From positions 1 through 20,013 of IMG/VR virus record IMGVR_UViG_3300042521_000961: DNA of 20,013 nt; one strand, given 5' to 3'. Shown here one piece after another: positions 15,796-20,012 of the stretch (the stretch's first letter is position 1; each line of letters begins with the position of its first letter). Position numbers and translations under genes: made by a program. Origin of the DNA: a virus. Below the pieces are notes generated by a model that saw only the letters and a program-made list of their open reading frames with translations, had not been told where the DNA came from and searched no databases.

Positions 15796-16258
15796 CGTGC
15801 TGCACTTCTGGGTCTCGGGTATCCCGAAGCCACAACCACGGGTCAAGGCGTGCCGCAGGGGCAACCATGCGAGCGTCTACGATCCGGGCACCGCCGACGG
15901 CTGGAAGCTGTTGGTGACCAATGGAGTCAACACGCATTGGAACCGAGTCCAGTTCACCGGCCCATTGCGGCTGGTGCTGGCCTTCGTCATGCCGCGCCCT
16001 CGGGCGCATTACAACCGCCACGGCGACGTCAAGCACAACGCACCGGCATGGTTCGAAAAGAGGCCAGACATCGACAATCTGGCCAAGGCCGTGATGGACG
16101 CCATGACCCAGACGCAAGTCTGGCGCGACGACTCGCAGGTCGTCCAACTGGAGATCGGCAAGGGCTACGGATCGCGCTCGGGATGCTTCGTCGTCTTGGG
16201 CAGTGCGTCGTCGACCGACCCGCTGCTGAAGTTGGATTTCCGGCGGTTTCTGGCCTGA
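15788..16258 (+). CDS. rusA: RusA-family Holliday junction resolvase
   Basis: The 156-residue product starts at ATG 15788, inside the end of the previous gene. It carries the RusA catalytic signature KRPDIDNLAKAVMDAM and VWRDDSQV, with Asp94, Asp96 and Asp115 spaced 2 and 19 residues apart, exactly as Asp70, Asp72 and Asp91 of E. coli RusA. Other family features: GIPKPQPRVK near residues 11-20 and FVMPRPRAH at 67-74. It should cleave Holliday junctions symmetrically in phage DNA during recombination or before packaging. It closes the recombination operon; a 132-base gap follows. Confidence 0.9.
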   Translation: MSDVLHFWVSGIPKPQPRVKACRRGNHASVYDPGTADGWKLLVTNGVNTHWNRVQFTGPLRLVLAFVMPRPRAHYNRHGDVKHNAPAWFEKRPDIDNLAKAVMDAMTQTQVWRDDSQVVQLEIGKGYGSRSGCFVVLGSASSTDPLLKLDFRRFLA

Positions 16259-16312
16259 AAACACGGGGGCCGCGCATCCGAAACACGCGGGACAAAAAAA
16301 TAAAAAAATTGT

Positions 16313-16340
16313 TTGCAAGCCGCTGCGGGCGGTGTAGGTT
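16313..16340 (+). promoter_or_regulatory. Possible sigma70-like promoter
   Basis: After RusA comes an AT-rich tract (ACAAAAAAATAAAAAAATT, 16292-16310) that could act as an UP element or curved DNA, then TTGCAA at 16313-16318, a 16-base spacer and TAGGTT at 16335-16340, with TG directly before it. The match to consensus is partial (TTGACA/TATAAT). It is the only candidate I see in the gap, and the genes downstream are no longer tightly coupled to the operon, so an own promoter is expected here. Confidence 0.4.
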
Positions 16341-16348
16341 GTCCACGT

Positions 16349-16368
16349 CGGAGGCAATCACGCCTCCG
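16349..16368 (+). promoter_or_regulatory. Hairpin in the 5' leader of the 16391 gene
   Basis: CGGAGGC at 16349-16355 pairs perfectly with GCCTCCG at 16362-16368 across a six-base AATCAC loop. It lies just downstream of the possible promoter and 22 bases before the ATG at 16391. The purine-rich arm GGAGG would be a Shine-Dalgarno look-alike but is locked in the stem and too far from the start. No U-run follows, so it is not an intrinsic terminator. It may stabilise or regulate the mRNA. Confidence 0.5.
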
Positions 16369-16390
16369 AGAAACGGAACGAATCAAAAAT

Positions 16391-16615
16391 ATGAAATTCA
16401 CCCTCCGCGACACCTTTAACGGCCGCAACATTTCCAACCATCGCACCCTTAGAGCTGCACTTGAAACCGAGAGCAAGTTTCTGAAATCGGTTCGCAAATC
16501 CAACGGATCCAACTCTTACATCCCAACCGAGATCCTCTGCAATGGAGAGCCGCTGAACGAAGCCATGATGAATGAGGCAATCGAAATCGGGATCCAAATG
16601 ATGACCAGCCGCTGA
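16391..16615 (+). CDS. Small protein of unknown function
   Basis: A 74-residue product from ATG 16391; the frame is open upstream to 16313 but that region holds the promoter and hairpin. Sequence MKFTLRDTFNGRNISNHRTLRAALETESKFLKSVRKSNGSNSY suggests a short beta start followed by a helix; it is basic in the middle and acidic at the C-terminus (EAMMNEAIEIGIQMM). I do not recognise the family. No Shine-Dalgarno sequence is visible upstream (AATCAAAAAT). It stands alone, 48 bases before the next gene, behind its own candidate promoter, so it could be a first gene of an early or regulatory unit. Confidence 0.55.
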   Translation: MKFTLRDTFNGRNISNHRTLRAALETESKFLKSVRKSNGSNSYIPTEILCNGEPLNEAMMNEAIEIGIQMMTSR

Positions 16616-16626
16616 TTTACAAACCT

Positions 16627-16663
16627 GGGGCGCGACCGGCCAACGCGCACAACTTTCCAAGCC
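16627..16663 (+). promoter_or_regulatory. Leader hairpin before the lysozyme-like gene
   Basis: GCGCG at 16630-16634 pairs with CGCGC at 16644-16648 across a nine-base loop (ACCGGCCAA). It is followed by ACAACTTTCCAAGCC and the ATG at 16664. The element ACTTTC lies six bases before the ATG, the same distance as in the leader of the gene at 18047 (ACTTTCACCAAA then ATG), and both follow directly on a GC-rich hairpin. No Shine-Dalgarno sequence is present. It looks like a weaker relative of the gene-proximal hairpins described further right. Confidence 0.4.
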
Positions 16664-16993
16664 ATGACCATTTCAAACCTTATCACCGCCCTCATCATCG
16701 TCGAGTCCTCGGGCAACGATCAGGCCATCGGCGACAACGGACGCGCCCTAGGCCCCCTGCAGATCCACCGCGGGGTGGTTCTGGATGTGAACCGGATCAC
16801 CGGCAGCAACTACCAGTGGCAGCAGATGACCAACAGGGCGCAGGCTAGGGCGGTGTGTGAGGCTTACTTGAAGCACTACGGACGCGGCAAGACTACCGAG
16901 GAGCAGGCCCGCATTTGGAATGGGGGCCCGACCGGAGACCGCAAGGCTTCCACGGTGGCCTACTGGGCCAAGGTGAAGAAGGCGATCAAATGA
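16664..16993 (+). CDS. Lysozyme / lytic transglycosylase-like muramidase
   Basis: The 109-residue product has the lysozyme-fold signature: LIIVESSGNDQAIGDNGRALGPLQIH with candidate catalytic Glu14, the G-PLQI motif at 30-34, and WNGG at 85-88 (the place of the family's AYN/WNGG motif), with a helix between. Length matches minimal SLT-type domains. There is no signal peptide, so export would depend on a holin or it could be a virion enzyme. It should cleave peptidoglycan. It sits far from the lysis-like cluster at 95-762. Alternative: a virion-associated or lysis-timing muramidase. Confidence 0.75.
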   Translation: MTISNLITALIIVESSGNDQAIGDNGRALGPLQIHRGVVLDVNRITGSNYQWQQMTNRAQARAVCEAYLKHYGRGKTTEEQARIWNGGPTGDRKASTVAYWAKVKKAIK

Positions 16994-17000
16994 TTTTCCT

Positions 17001-17060
17001 AGGCGCGGCAGGGCTCGGTTAGGCCTGGCAAGGCACGGCGCGGCTCGGCGCGGCAAGGCA
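17001..17060 (+). repeat. Pentamer run A (NGGCN), 12 units
   Basis: Twelve consecutive pentamers of form NGGCN, 11 of them exact (one is CGGTT). The flanking positions vary freely (A, C, G, T before; A, C, G, T after) while GGC is fixed every five bases. The period is not a multiple of three, so it is not coding. It runs directly into hairpin H1. It begins seven bases after the lysozyme-like gene. Confidence 0.85.
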
Positions 17061-17102
17061 ACACGTTCCCCAGTACGGCAACTGGGACAATTTTTCGGGG
17101 AT
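17061..17102 (+). repeat. Hairpin element H1 (42 bp, type 1)
   Basis: CCCAGT (17069-17074), loop ACGGCA, ACTGGG (17081-17086), followed by ACAATTTTTC and GGGGAT. It has the same length as element H3 (42 bp), with 32 of 42 positions equal, and stem differences largely compensate. A GC-rich stem followed by five Ts resembles an intrinsic terminator or attenuator. The next pentamer run starts right after GGGGAT. Confidence 0.8.
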
Positions 17103-17177
17103 CGGCCTGGCTGGGCAGGGCGAGGCTCGGCACGGCTAGGCACGGCCTGGCGCGGTGTGGCACGGCGCGGCACGGCT
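17103..17177 (+). repeat. Pentamer run B (NGGCN), 15 units
   Basis: Fifteen pentamers, 14 of them exact NGGCN (one CGGTG). Bases 17143-17166 (24 bp) are identical to 17870-17893 in run C. It leads into hairpin H2. Confidence 0.85.
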
Positions 17178-17220
17178 AAACGCCTGCCGGTGGGCGGTAT
17201 CACCGGACATTTTTCGGTCA
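17178..17220 (+). repeat. Hairpin element H2 (type 2, gene-proximal)
   Basis: CCGGTGG (17187-17193) pairs with TCACCGG (17200-17206), with one G-T wobble at the loop end, across loop GCGGTA. Then ACATTTTTCGGTC. The start codon of the next gene (17242) is 35 bases downstream and lacks a clear Shine-Dalgarno sequence (only AAGG). The loop is the same as in H3 and H4. Confidence 0.8.
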
Positions 17221-17241
17221 AACAACTAACCAAGGCAAAAT

Positions 17242-17826
17242 ATGAAGCAGATCAAAGTCAAACTCACCGGGCTCAGGCCCCTCATCATGCACAATGGTCT
17301 GATGGCAGATCCGACCAACCCTTACACGGTGGCGATCAAGAAGATCACCGCCAAGGGCTCCAAGAAGATGACAATACACGACCATCAGGAGCGCGACCGC
17401 CTTGAATGGGAGGCCGGACTTTACTGGTCCGATCTTGAGGGAGGCATGGTCATGCCCTCCGACAATATCGAGCGCTGCATTCAGGAGGGCGCTAAAAAGA
17501 GCCGGCTGGGAAAGGATTTCGCAGCCGCGGTCTTCGTTTCTGAGCCCGAAGTGGTTGTCCACCATCGGAAGATTGGCCAAACCAAGGAGCAAATCTACGC
17601 GGACCCGGCCTACACTATCCGCAAAGGCGTCAAAGTGCAGCTTGCCCGGATCATTCGGATCCGCCCCTTGGTGCCAACCGGCTGGTGGCTGGCTTGCACC
17701 ATTGAGTTCGACGAATCCATCGTCAACCAAGCTCAGGTCATCGACTCCACACGGGAGGCCGGCGCCATCATCGGCCTGGGCGACTGGCGACCGAAGTTCG
17801 GCCGGTTCACCGTCGAGGTGGTTTGA
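17242..17826 (+). CDS. Phage protein of unknown function behind composite leader
   Basis: A 194-residue product. The N-terminus KVKLTGLRPLIMHNGLMADPTNPYT is one I know from uncharacterised phage proteins (pattern V.L.G..PLLMH.....DP.NP.T), followed by a basic helix KKITAKGSKKM.., WEAGLYWSD, and DNIERCIQEGAKKSRLGKDFAAAVFV. The C-terminal part (LARIIRIRPLVPTGWWLACTIEFDESIVNQAQV, then GLGDWRPKFGRFTVEV) has alternating beta and a G.GDWRP..GRF motif. The start strand and Gly-rich end are loosely reminiscent of RAMP/Cas7-like folds, but I do not claim that; a structure prediction would decide. It precedes another module with the same leader design. Confidence 0.6.
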   Translation: MKQIKVKLTGLRPLIMHNGLMADPTNPYTVAIKKITAKGSKKMTIHDHQERDRLEWEAGLYWSDLEGGMVMPSDNIERCIQEGAKKSRLGKDFAAAVFVSEPEVVVHHRKIGQTKEQIYADPAYTIRKGVKVQLARIIRIRPLVPTGWWLACTIEFDESIVNQAQVIDSTREAGAIIGLGDWRPKFGRFTVEVV

Positions 17827-17834
17827 TTTTCTCA

Positions 17835-17894
17835 CGGCGCGGCGCGGCTCGGCGCGGTAAGGCATGGCGCGGCCTGGCGCGGTGTGGCACGGCA
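17835..17894 (+). repeat. Pentamer run C, 12 units, mosaic of runs A and B
   Basis: Twelve pentamers, ten exact NGGCN and two CGGTN, starting eight bases after the gene stop. Bases 17840-17864 match 17036-17060 of run A at 24 of 25 positions, and 17870-17893 equal 17143-17166 of run B exactly, so this run combines parts of both. Confidence 0.85.
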
Positions 17895-17936
17895 ACACGC
17901 GACCCGGCGCGGTATCCGGGACAATTTTTCAGGGAT
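17895..17936 (+). repeat. Hairpin element H3 (42 bp, type 1)
   Basis: CCCGG (17903-17907) pairs with CCGGG (17916-17920) around an eight-base loop holding GCGGTA, followed by ACAATTTTTC and AGGGAT. Length equals H1. One stem pair is A-T in H1 and G-C here (position 12 with 23), a compensatory change; the pair next to the loop is lost here (C opposite T). Confidence 0.8.
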
Positions 17937-18001
17937 TGGTAAGGATTGGCATGTTTGGGACCGGCGCGATAGGGCGCGGCTGGGCAAGGCGGTGCGTGGC
18001 A
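17937..18001 (+). repeat. Pentamer run D, 13 degenerate units
   Basis: Thirteen pentamers kept in phase, of which about seven are exact NGGCN; others are TGGTA, AGGAT, TGTTT, GGGAC, CGATA, GTGCG. This is the most decayed of the four runs. It ends at hairpin H4. Confidence 0.7.
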
Positions 18002-18046
18002 ACAACGCTTTCCGGTGTGCGGTAACACCGGGCAACTTTCACCAAA
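18002..18046 (+). repeat. Hairpin element H4 (type 2, gene-proximal)
   Basis: CCGGTGT (18012-18018) pairs perfectly with ACACCGG (18025-18031) around loop GCGGTA; a T-G pair can extend it. Then GCAACTTTCACCAAA and the ATG at 18047, only 15 bases from the stem. Compared with H2 the loop-closing pair changes from G-T to T-A on both sides. There is no Shine-Dalgarno sequence between the stem and the start. Confidence 0.8.
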
Positions 18047-18526
18047 ATGAACACAGAACAAATCGAATCACAACCAGACATCCGGACCCTTCCTCTGTGG
18101 AAGGACTGGATCGACCGCAACGAACACCGCATCGCCTACGGGTTCACCGTGACGATGAAGGAAATGGAAGATGCGCTCGGGCGCAAAAATGGCACCGTCG
18201 CCTTCAACATCGACGTTTTCAAGATCCGCGAGGCCCTGCGTCACCGAGGAATGAACTTCTCGGAGCGCGGACTCCGAGGATCCGGGTTCCACGTCATGCC
18301 GGCCAACTCCAACGCCGACACCATGGAAGGCATGGCACGGGCCGCAGTCAACGCGCTTACCGCGGCCGTCGTGCTCGGATCCACGACCGACCAGAGCCAA
18401 CTCACCGACCAAGAGCGCCAGCGGCACGAAGCAGCCACACAGAAGGCCGCGGCTAGGCTGGCCCTGCTGTCGCGCAAGGCGCCCAACGCAGTCAGCGCCG
18501 CAGCCAAACAACTGCAGGCCGCTTGA
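18047..18526 (+). CDS. Phage protein of unknown function, DNA-binding-like pattern
   Basis: A 159-residue product. It begins with an acidic, polar segment (TEQIESQPDIRTLPLWKDWIDRNEHRIAYGFTVTMKEMEDALG), which may be a helix-turn-helix-like region (TMKEMEDALGRKNGTVAFNIDVFKIREALRHRGMNF), then SERGLRGSGFHVMP and a long Ala/Gln/Arg-rich helical tail (DQERQRHEAATQKAAARLALLSRKAPNAVSAA). The middle motif (IREALRHRGMNFSERGLRGSGFHV) resembles a recurrent unnamed phage protein. A regulatory or replication role is possible. It is the second gene carrying the composite leader. Family function unknown to me. Confidence 0.55.
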   Translation: MNTEQIESQPDIRTLPLWKDWIDRNEHRIAYGFTVTMKEMEDALGRKNGTVAFNIDVFKIREALRHRGMNFSERGLRGSGFHVMPANSNADTMEGMARAAVNALTAAVVLGSTTDQSQLTDQERQRHEAATQKAAARLALLSRKAPNAVSAAAKQLQAA

Positions 18527-18542
18527 AAACATTCGTGATTTT

Positions 18543-18554
18543 CATGCCGGCATG
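18543..18554. promoter_or_regulatory. Perfect 12-bp palindrome, possible operator
   Basis: CATGCCGGCATG is fully self-complementary and lies 17 bases after the stop of the 18047 gene, ending just at the start of the GGAGGAG Shine-Dalgarno sequence of the next gene. As a dyad it could bind a dimeric repressor or form a small hairpin masking the ribosome site. A 12-bp palindrome is not rare enough to be decisive. Confidence 0.35.
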
Positions 18555-18566
18555 GAGGAGAAGAAA

Positions 18567-18773
18567 ATGAACCGTTTCATCGCCGGCTTCGCCTGCGGCT
18601 GCCTCGTCGGATCGCTTGTCTCGACCGCGATCGAGATGGCCGAATACCGCGCCCGGGTCCGGCAGCTCGTCCAGGAGCGGATGGAAGTCGAGGCGGTCAT
18701 GACCGGCCACGCTGAATGGCTCGAAGGCAAGGACGGCAAGCCGATGTTCTCATGGAGGGAGAAATGCAGATGA
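18567..18773 (+). CDS. Small membrane protein
   Basis: I prefer the ATG at 18567, with GGAGGAG at 18554-18560 as the ribosome site; an in-frame ATG at 18552 would lie within that site. The 68-residue product has an N-terminal TM segment (FIAGFACGCLVGSLVSTAIEM) and a charged helical C-terminal domain (EYRARVRQLVQERMEVEAV..). Layout is that of a small inner-membrane phage protein with a cytoplasmic coil. Function unknown. Its end overlaps the next gene. Confidence 0.6.
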   Translation: MNRFIAGFACGCLVGSLVSTAIEMAEYRARVRQLVQERMEVEAVMTGHAEWLEGKDGKPMFSWREKCR

Positions 18774-18907
18774 AAACGACCCTAGCGTTTCTGGTCGGAG
18801 TTCTGGTCGGTGCCTATGCAGCCGGCCAAGTATGGCAGGAGGAAGCAATCAAACGTGGTTTTGCAGTAGTAGACAACAATCAATTCAAATGGAAAAAGTG
18901 CAAATGA
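18764..18907 (+). CDS. Small protein with N-terminal hydrophobic segment
   Basis: A 47-residue product from ATG 18764, with GGAGGG at 18754-18759 five bases upstream; ATG 18770, which overlaps the previous stop as ATGA, is an alternative. A hydrophobic segment TLAFLVGVLVGAYAAGQV gives a TM or signal helix, followed by a short polar tail KWKKCK. It resembles the preceding small membrane protein in layout. Function unknown. Confidence 0.5.
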   Translation: MQMKTTLAFLVGVLVGAYAAGQVWQEEAIKRGFAVVDNNQFKWKKCK

Positions 18908-19125
18908 GCATCAAGATCTCAGAATTCATTAACGACCCGTGGCAAGCCATTGCGATTGATGCGATGCGCCGTGGTTTGGAAATCACCGCCAAGACCGGGA
19001 AGAGACTAGATAGCAATGGGACAATGATTATCGGGCTTTGCGACGTGATCCTAGAGATGCAACAACGCATTGAGAAGATGGAGGGAAACAGGCTCCCGTG
19101 TGGGGTCGTGGAGGAGGCGAAATGA
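18904..19125 (+). CDS. Small early-region protein
   Basis: A 73-residue product starting at ATGA overlap (18904); the frame is open further upstream but that overlaps the small membrane gene. Sequence MSIKISEFINDPWQAIAIDAMRRGLEITAKTGKRLDSNGTM then IIGLCDVILEMQQRIEKME, predicted to be largely helical, with a C-terminal GGAGG-rich coding end (VVEEAK) that also serves as the next gene's ribosome site. Family not recognised. Confidence 0.55.
   Translation: MSIKISEFINDPWQAIAIDAMRRGLEITAKTGKRLDSNGTMIIGLCDVILEMQQRIEKMEGNRLPCGVVEEAK
19113..19125 (+). promoter_or_regulatory. Start box 1: ribosome site in the previous gene's end
   Basis: GGAGGCGAAATGA. The Shine-Dalgarno GGAGG, the overlapping stop TGA and the ATG at 19122 form one unit. 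The same 13 bases recur at 19274-19286 and 20000-20012. Confidence 0.7.
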
Positions 19126-19286
19126 ACGAAGAACTAATGACCAAACTATTGGAATACATTGACGCGGCAATCGACGTGCAATTTGCAAAAAGAGATTACC
19201 TTGACGGAGGATTGTCTGAATCGCGTGTAAAATATCGTGTAAGAGACGAGCTGTTTGAGCTGCTTGATAAGGAGGAGGCGAAATGA
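19122..19286 (+). CDS. Small acidic early-region protein
   Basis: A 54-residue product, MNEELMTKLLEYIDAAIDVQ then FAKRDYLDGGLSESRVKYRVRDELFELLDKEEAK, largely helical and acidic. Start in the 13-base start box, stop in the next one. More AT-rich than the structural genes. It matches no family I know. A small phage protein expressed early is the most likely description. Confidence 0.55.
   Translation: MNEELMTKLLEYIDAAIDVQFAKRDYLDGGLSESRVKYRVRDELFELLDKEEAK
19274..19286 (+). promoter_or_regulatory. Start box 2
   Basis: The same GGAGGCGAAATGA unit, here with the ATG at 19283 and the stop TGA at 19284-19286 overlapping it. Confidence 0.7.
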
Positions 19287-19579
19287 ATCCAGAACAACAA
19301 CGCATTGCTATCGCGGAAGCGTGTGGAAAGTGGCATTCCGGCTGGCCCCATGAATACATGAACCAAGCCGACCGGCTTAGACACATTCCCGACTACCTCA
19401 ACGACCTCAACGCCATGCATGAGGCGGAGAAGCTTTTGGTAAGATTGCAGTGGGTTTCTTACTTAAGAAGACTTCAAACGCTTTGCGACGAATCAGTCAC
19501 TTGGCCTATTCATGCCACCGCCGCCCAACGCGCCGAGGCTTTCCTTCGCACGATTGGCAAATGGGAGGAATCGAAATGA
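19283..19579 (+). CDS. Phage protein with DYLNDLNAMHEAE motif
   Basis: A 98-residue product with the recurrent phage pattern IAEACGKW, IPDYLNDLNAMHEAEKLL, then HATAAQRAEAFLRTIGKWEE. I know this combination from many phage early proteins that are annotated as hypothetical. No enzymatic motif is obvious; it looks like a mostly helical small domain with several Trp residues. Its function remains unassigned to my knowledge. The end (GGAGGAATCGAAATG) holds the ribosome site for the next gene. Confidence 0.7.
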   Translation: MNPEQQRIAIAEACGKWHSGWPHEYMNQADRLRHIPDYLNDLNAMHEAEKLLVRLQWVSYLRRLQTLCDESVTWPIHATAAQRAEAFLRTIGKWEESK

Positions 19580-19800
19580 CAACCATCACCAAAATCAATT
19601 ACAAATGCCCGTTCTGCCGCGTGGGATTTATGCTTACCACGCCGGAACCTGTTCCTCCTAGTACCGCATCAACCATCAATATGACCATCACGTTCAATCA
19701 ACTACCAGGCTACAGACACAGATGCAGTAGTTGCGACAAGTCGATGCAACTCGACACGCCGTATCCAATCACAACAGAAACATCAATCTCACAGTTATGA
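19576..19800 (+). CDS. Small zinc-ribbon-like protein
   Basis: A 74-residue product with the start at ATG 19576 (GGAGGAATCGAA upstream). Two CxxC pairs, KCPFC near the N-terminus and RCSSC near residue 52, give a probable four-cysteine zinc ribbon with a beta segment between (TINMTITFNQLPGY). Zinc ribbons of this size in phages usually mediate protein or nucleic-acid contacts. Its 5' part reads across the previous gene's end in overlap. The stop overlaps the next ATG (ATGA). Confidence 0.6.
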   Translation: MTTITKINYKCPFCRVGFMLTTPEPVPPSTASTINMTITFNQLPGYRHRCSSCDKSMQLDTPYPITTETSISQL

Positions 19801-20012
19801 ACCAACAAATCAACGACGGAGGACCGGCGTTTCCGGGGCTGCACCCGTCAAAAGACTGCCGCTATCAAGATGCAGGAATGACCCTGCGCGACTACTTCGC
19901 GGCGGCGGCGTTGCCTCAAGTCGATCAGAGAAGCCATGGAACTCCAGATGACATAGCACTGGAATGCTATCAACTAGCCGACGCAATGCTCAAAGCGAGG
20001 GAGGCGAAATGA
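19797..20012 (+). CDS. Phage protein with GGPAFP and GMTLRDYFAA motifs
   Basis: A 71-residue product starting at ATGA overlap 19797: MNQQINDGGPAFPGLHP.., DAGMTLRDYFAAAALPQV, and a C-terminal helix CYQLADAMLKAREAK. GGPAFP followed by GMTLRDYFAA is a common signature of short phage proteins near the early region, without a known biochemical role. Two such unnamed families in a row (with the gene at 19283) support an early-region phage operon. Confidence 0.75.
   Translation: MNQQINDGGPAFPGLHPSKDCRYQDAGMTLRDYFAAAALPQVDQRSHGTPDDIALECYQLADAMLKAREAK
20000..20012 (+). promoter_or_regulatory. Start box 3, opening the next gene
   Basis: GGAGGCGAAATGA again, with ATG at 20009 and stop TGA at 20010-20012. 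It shows that the operon continues past the window. Confidence 0.65.

Noticed and set aside
16270-16290. Hairpin CCGCG/CGCGG after RusA as a + strand terminator
   Set aside because: It is followed by As rather than Ts on the + strand and has a long loop, so it does not fit a + strand intrinsic terminator.
16748-17233. Minus-strand proteins rich in Pro, Arg and Ala opposite the pentamer runs (also 17807-18061)
   Set aside because: They arise from reading the GCC-type complement of the period-5 tracts; the low-complexity translation and lack of a plausible start signal mark them as artefacts.
17001-18046. CRISPR array
   Set aside because: The hairpin elements are related but not identical, spacing is irregular, genes lie between them and the spacers are themselves repeats.
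17001-18046. Integron-type attC cassette array
   Set aside because: The order gene plus structured spacer is reminiscent, but I see no clear RYYYAAC/GTTRRRY pair at the borders and no integrase in the window.
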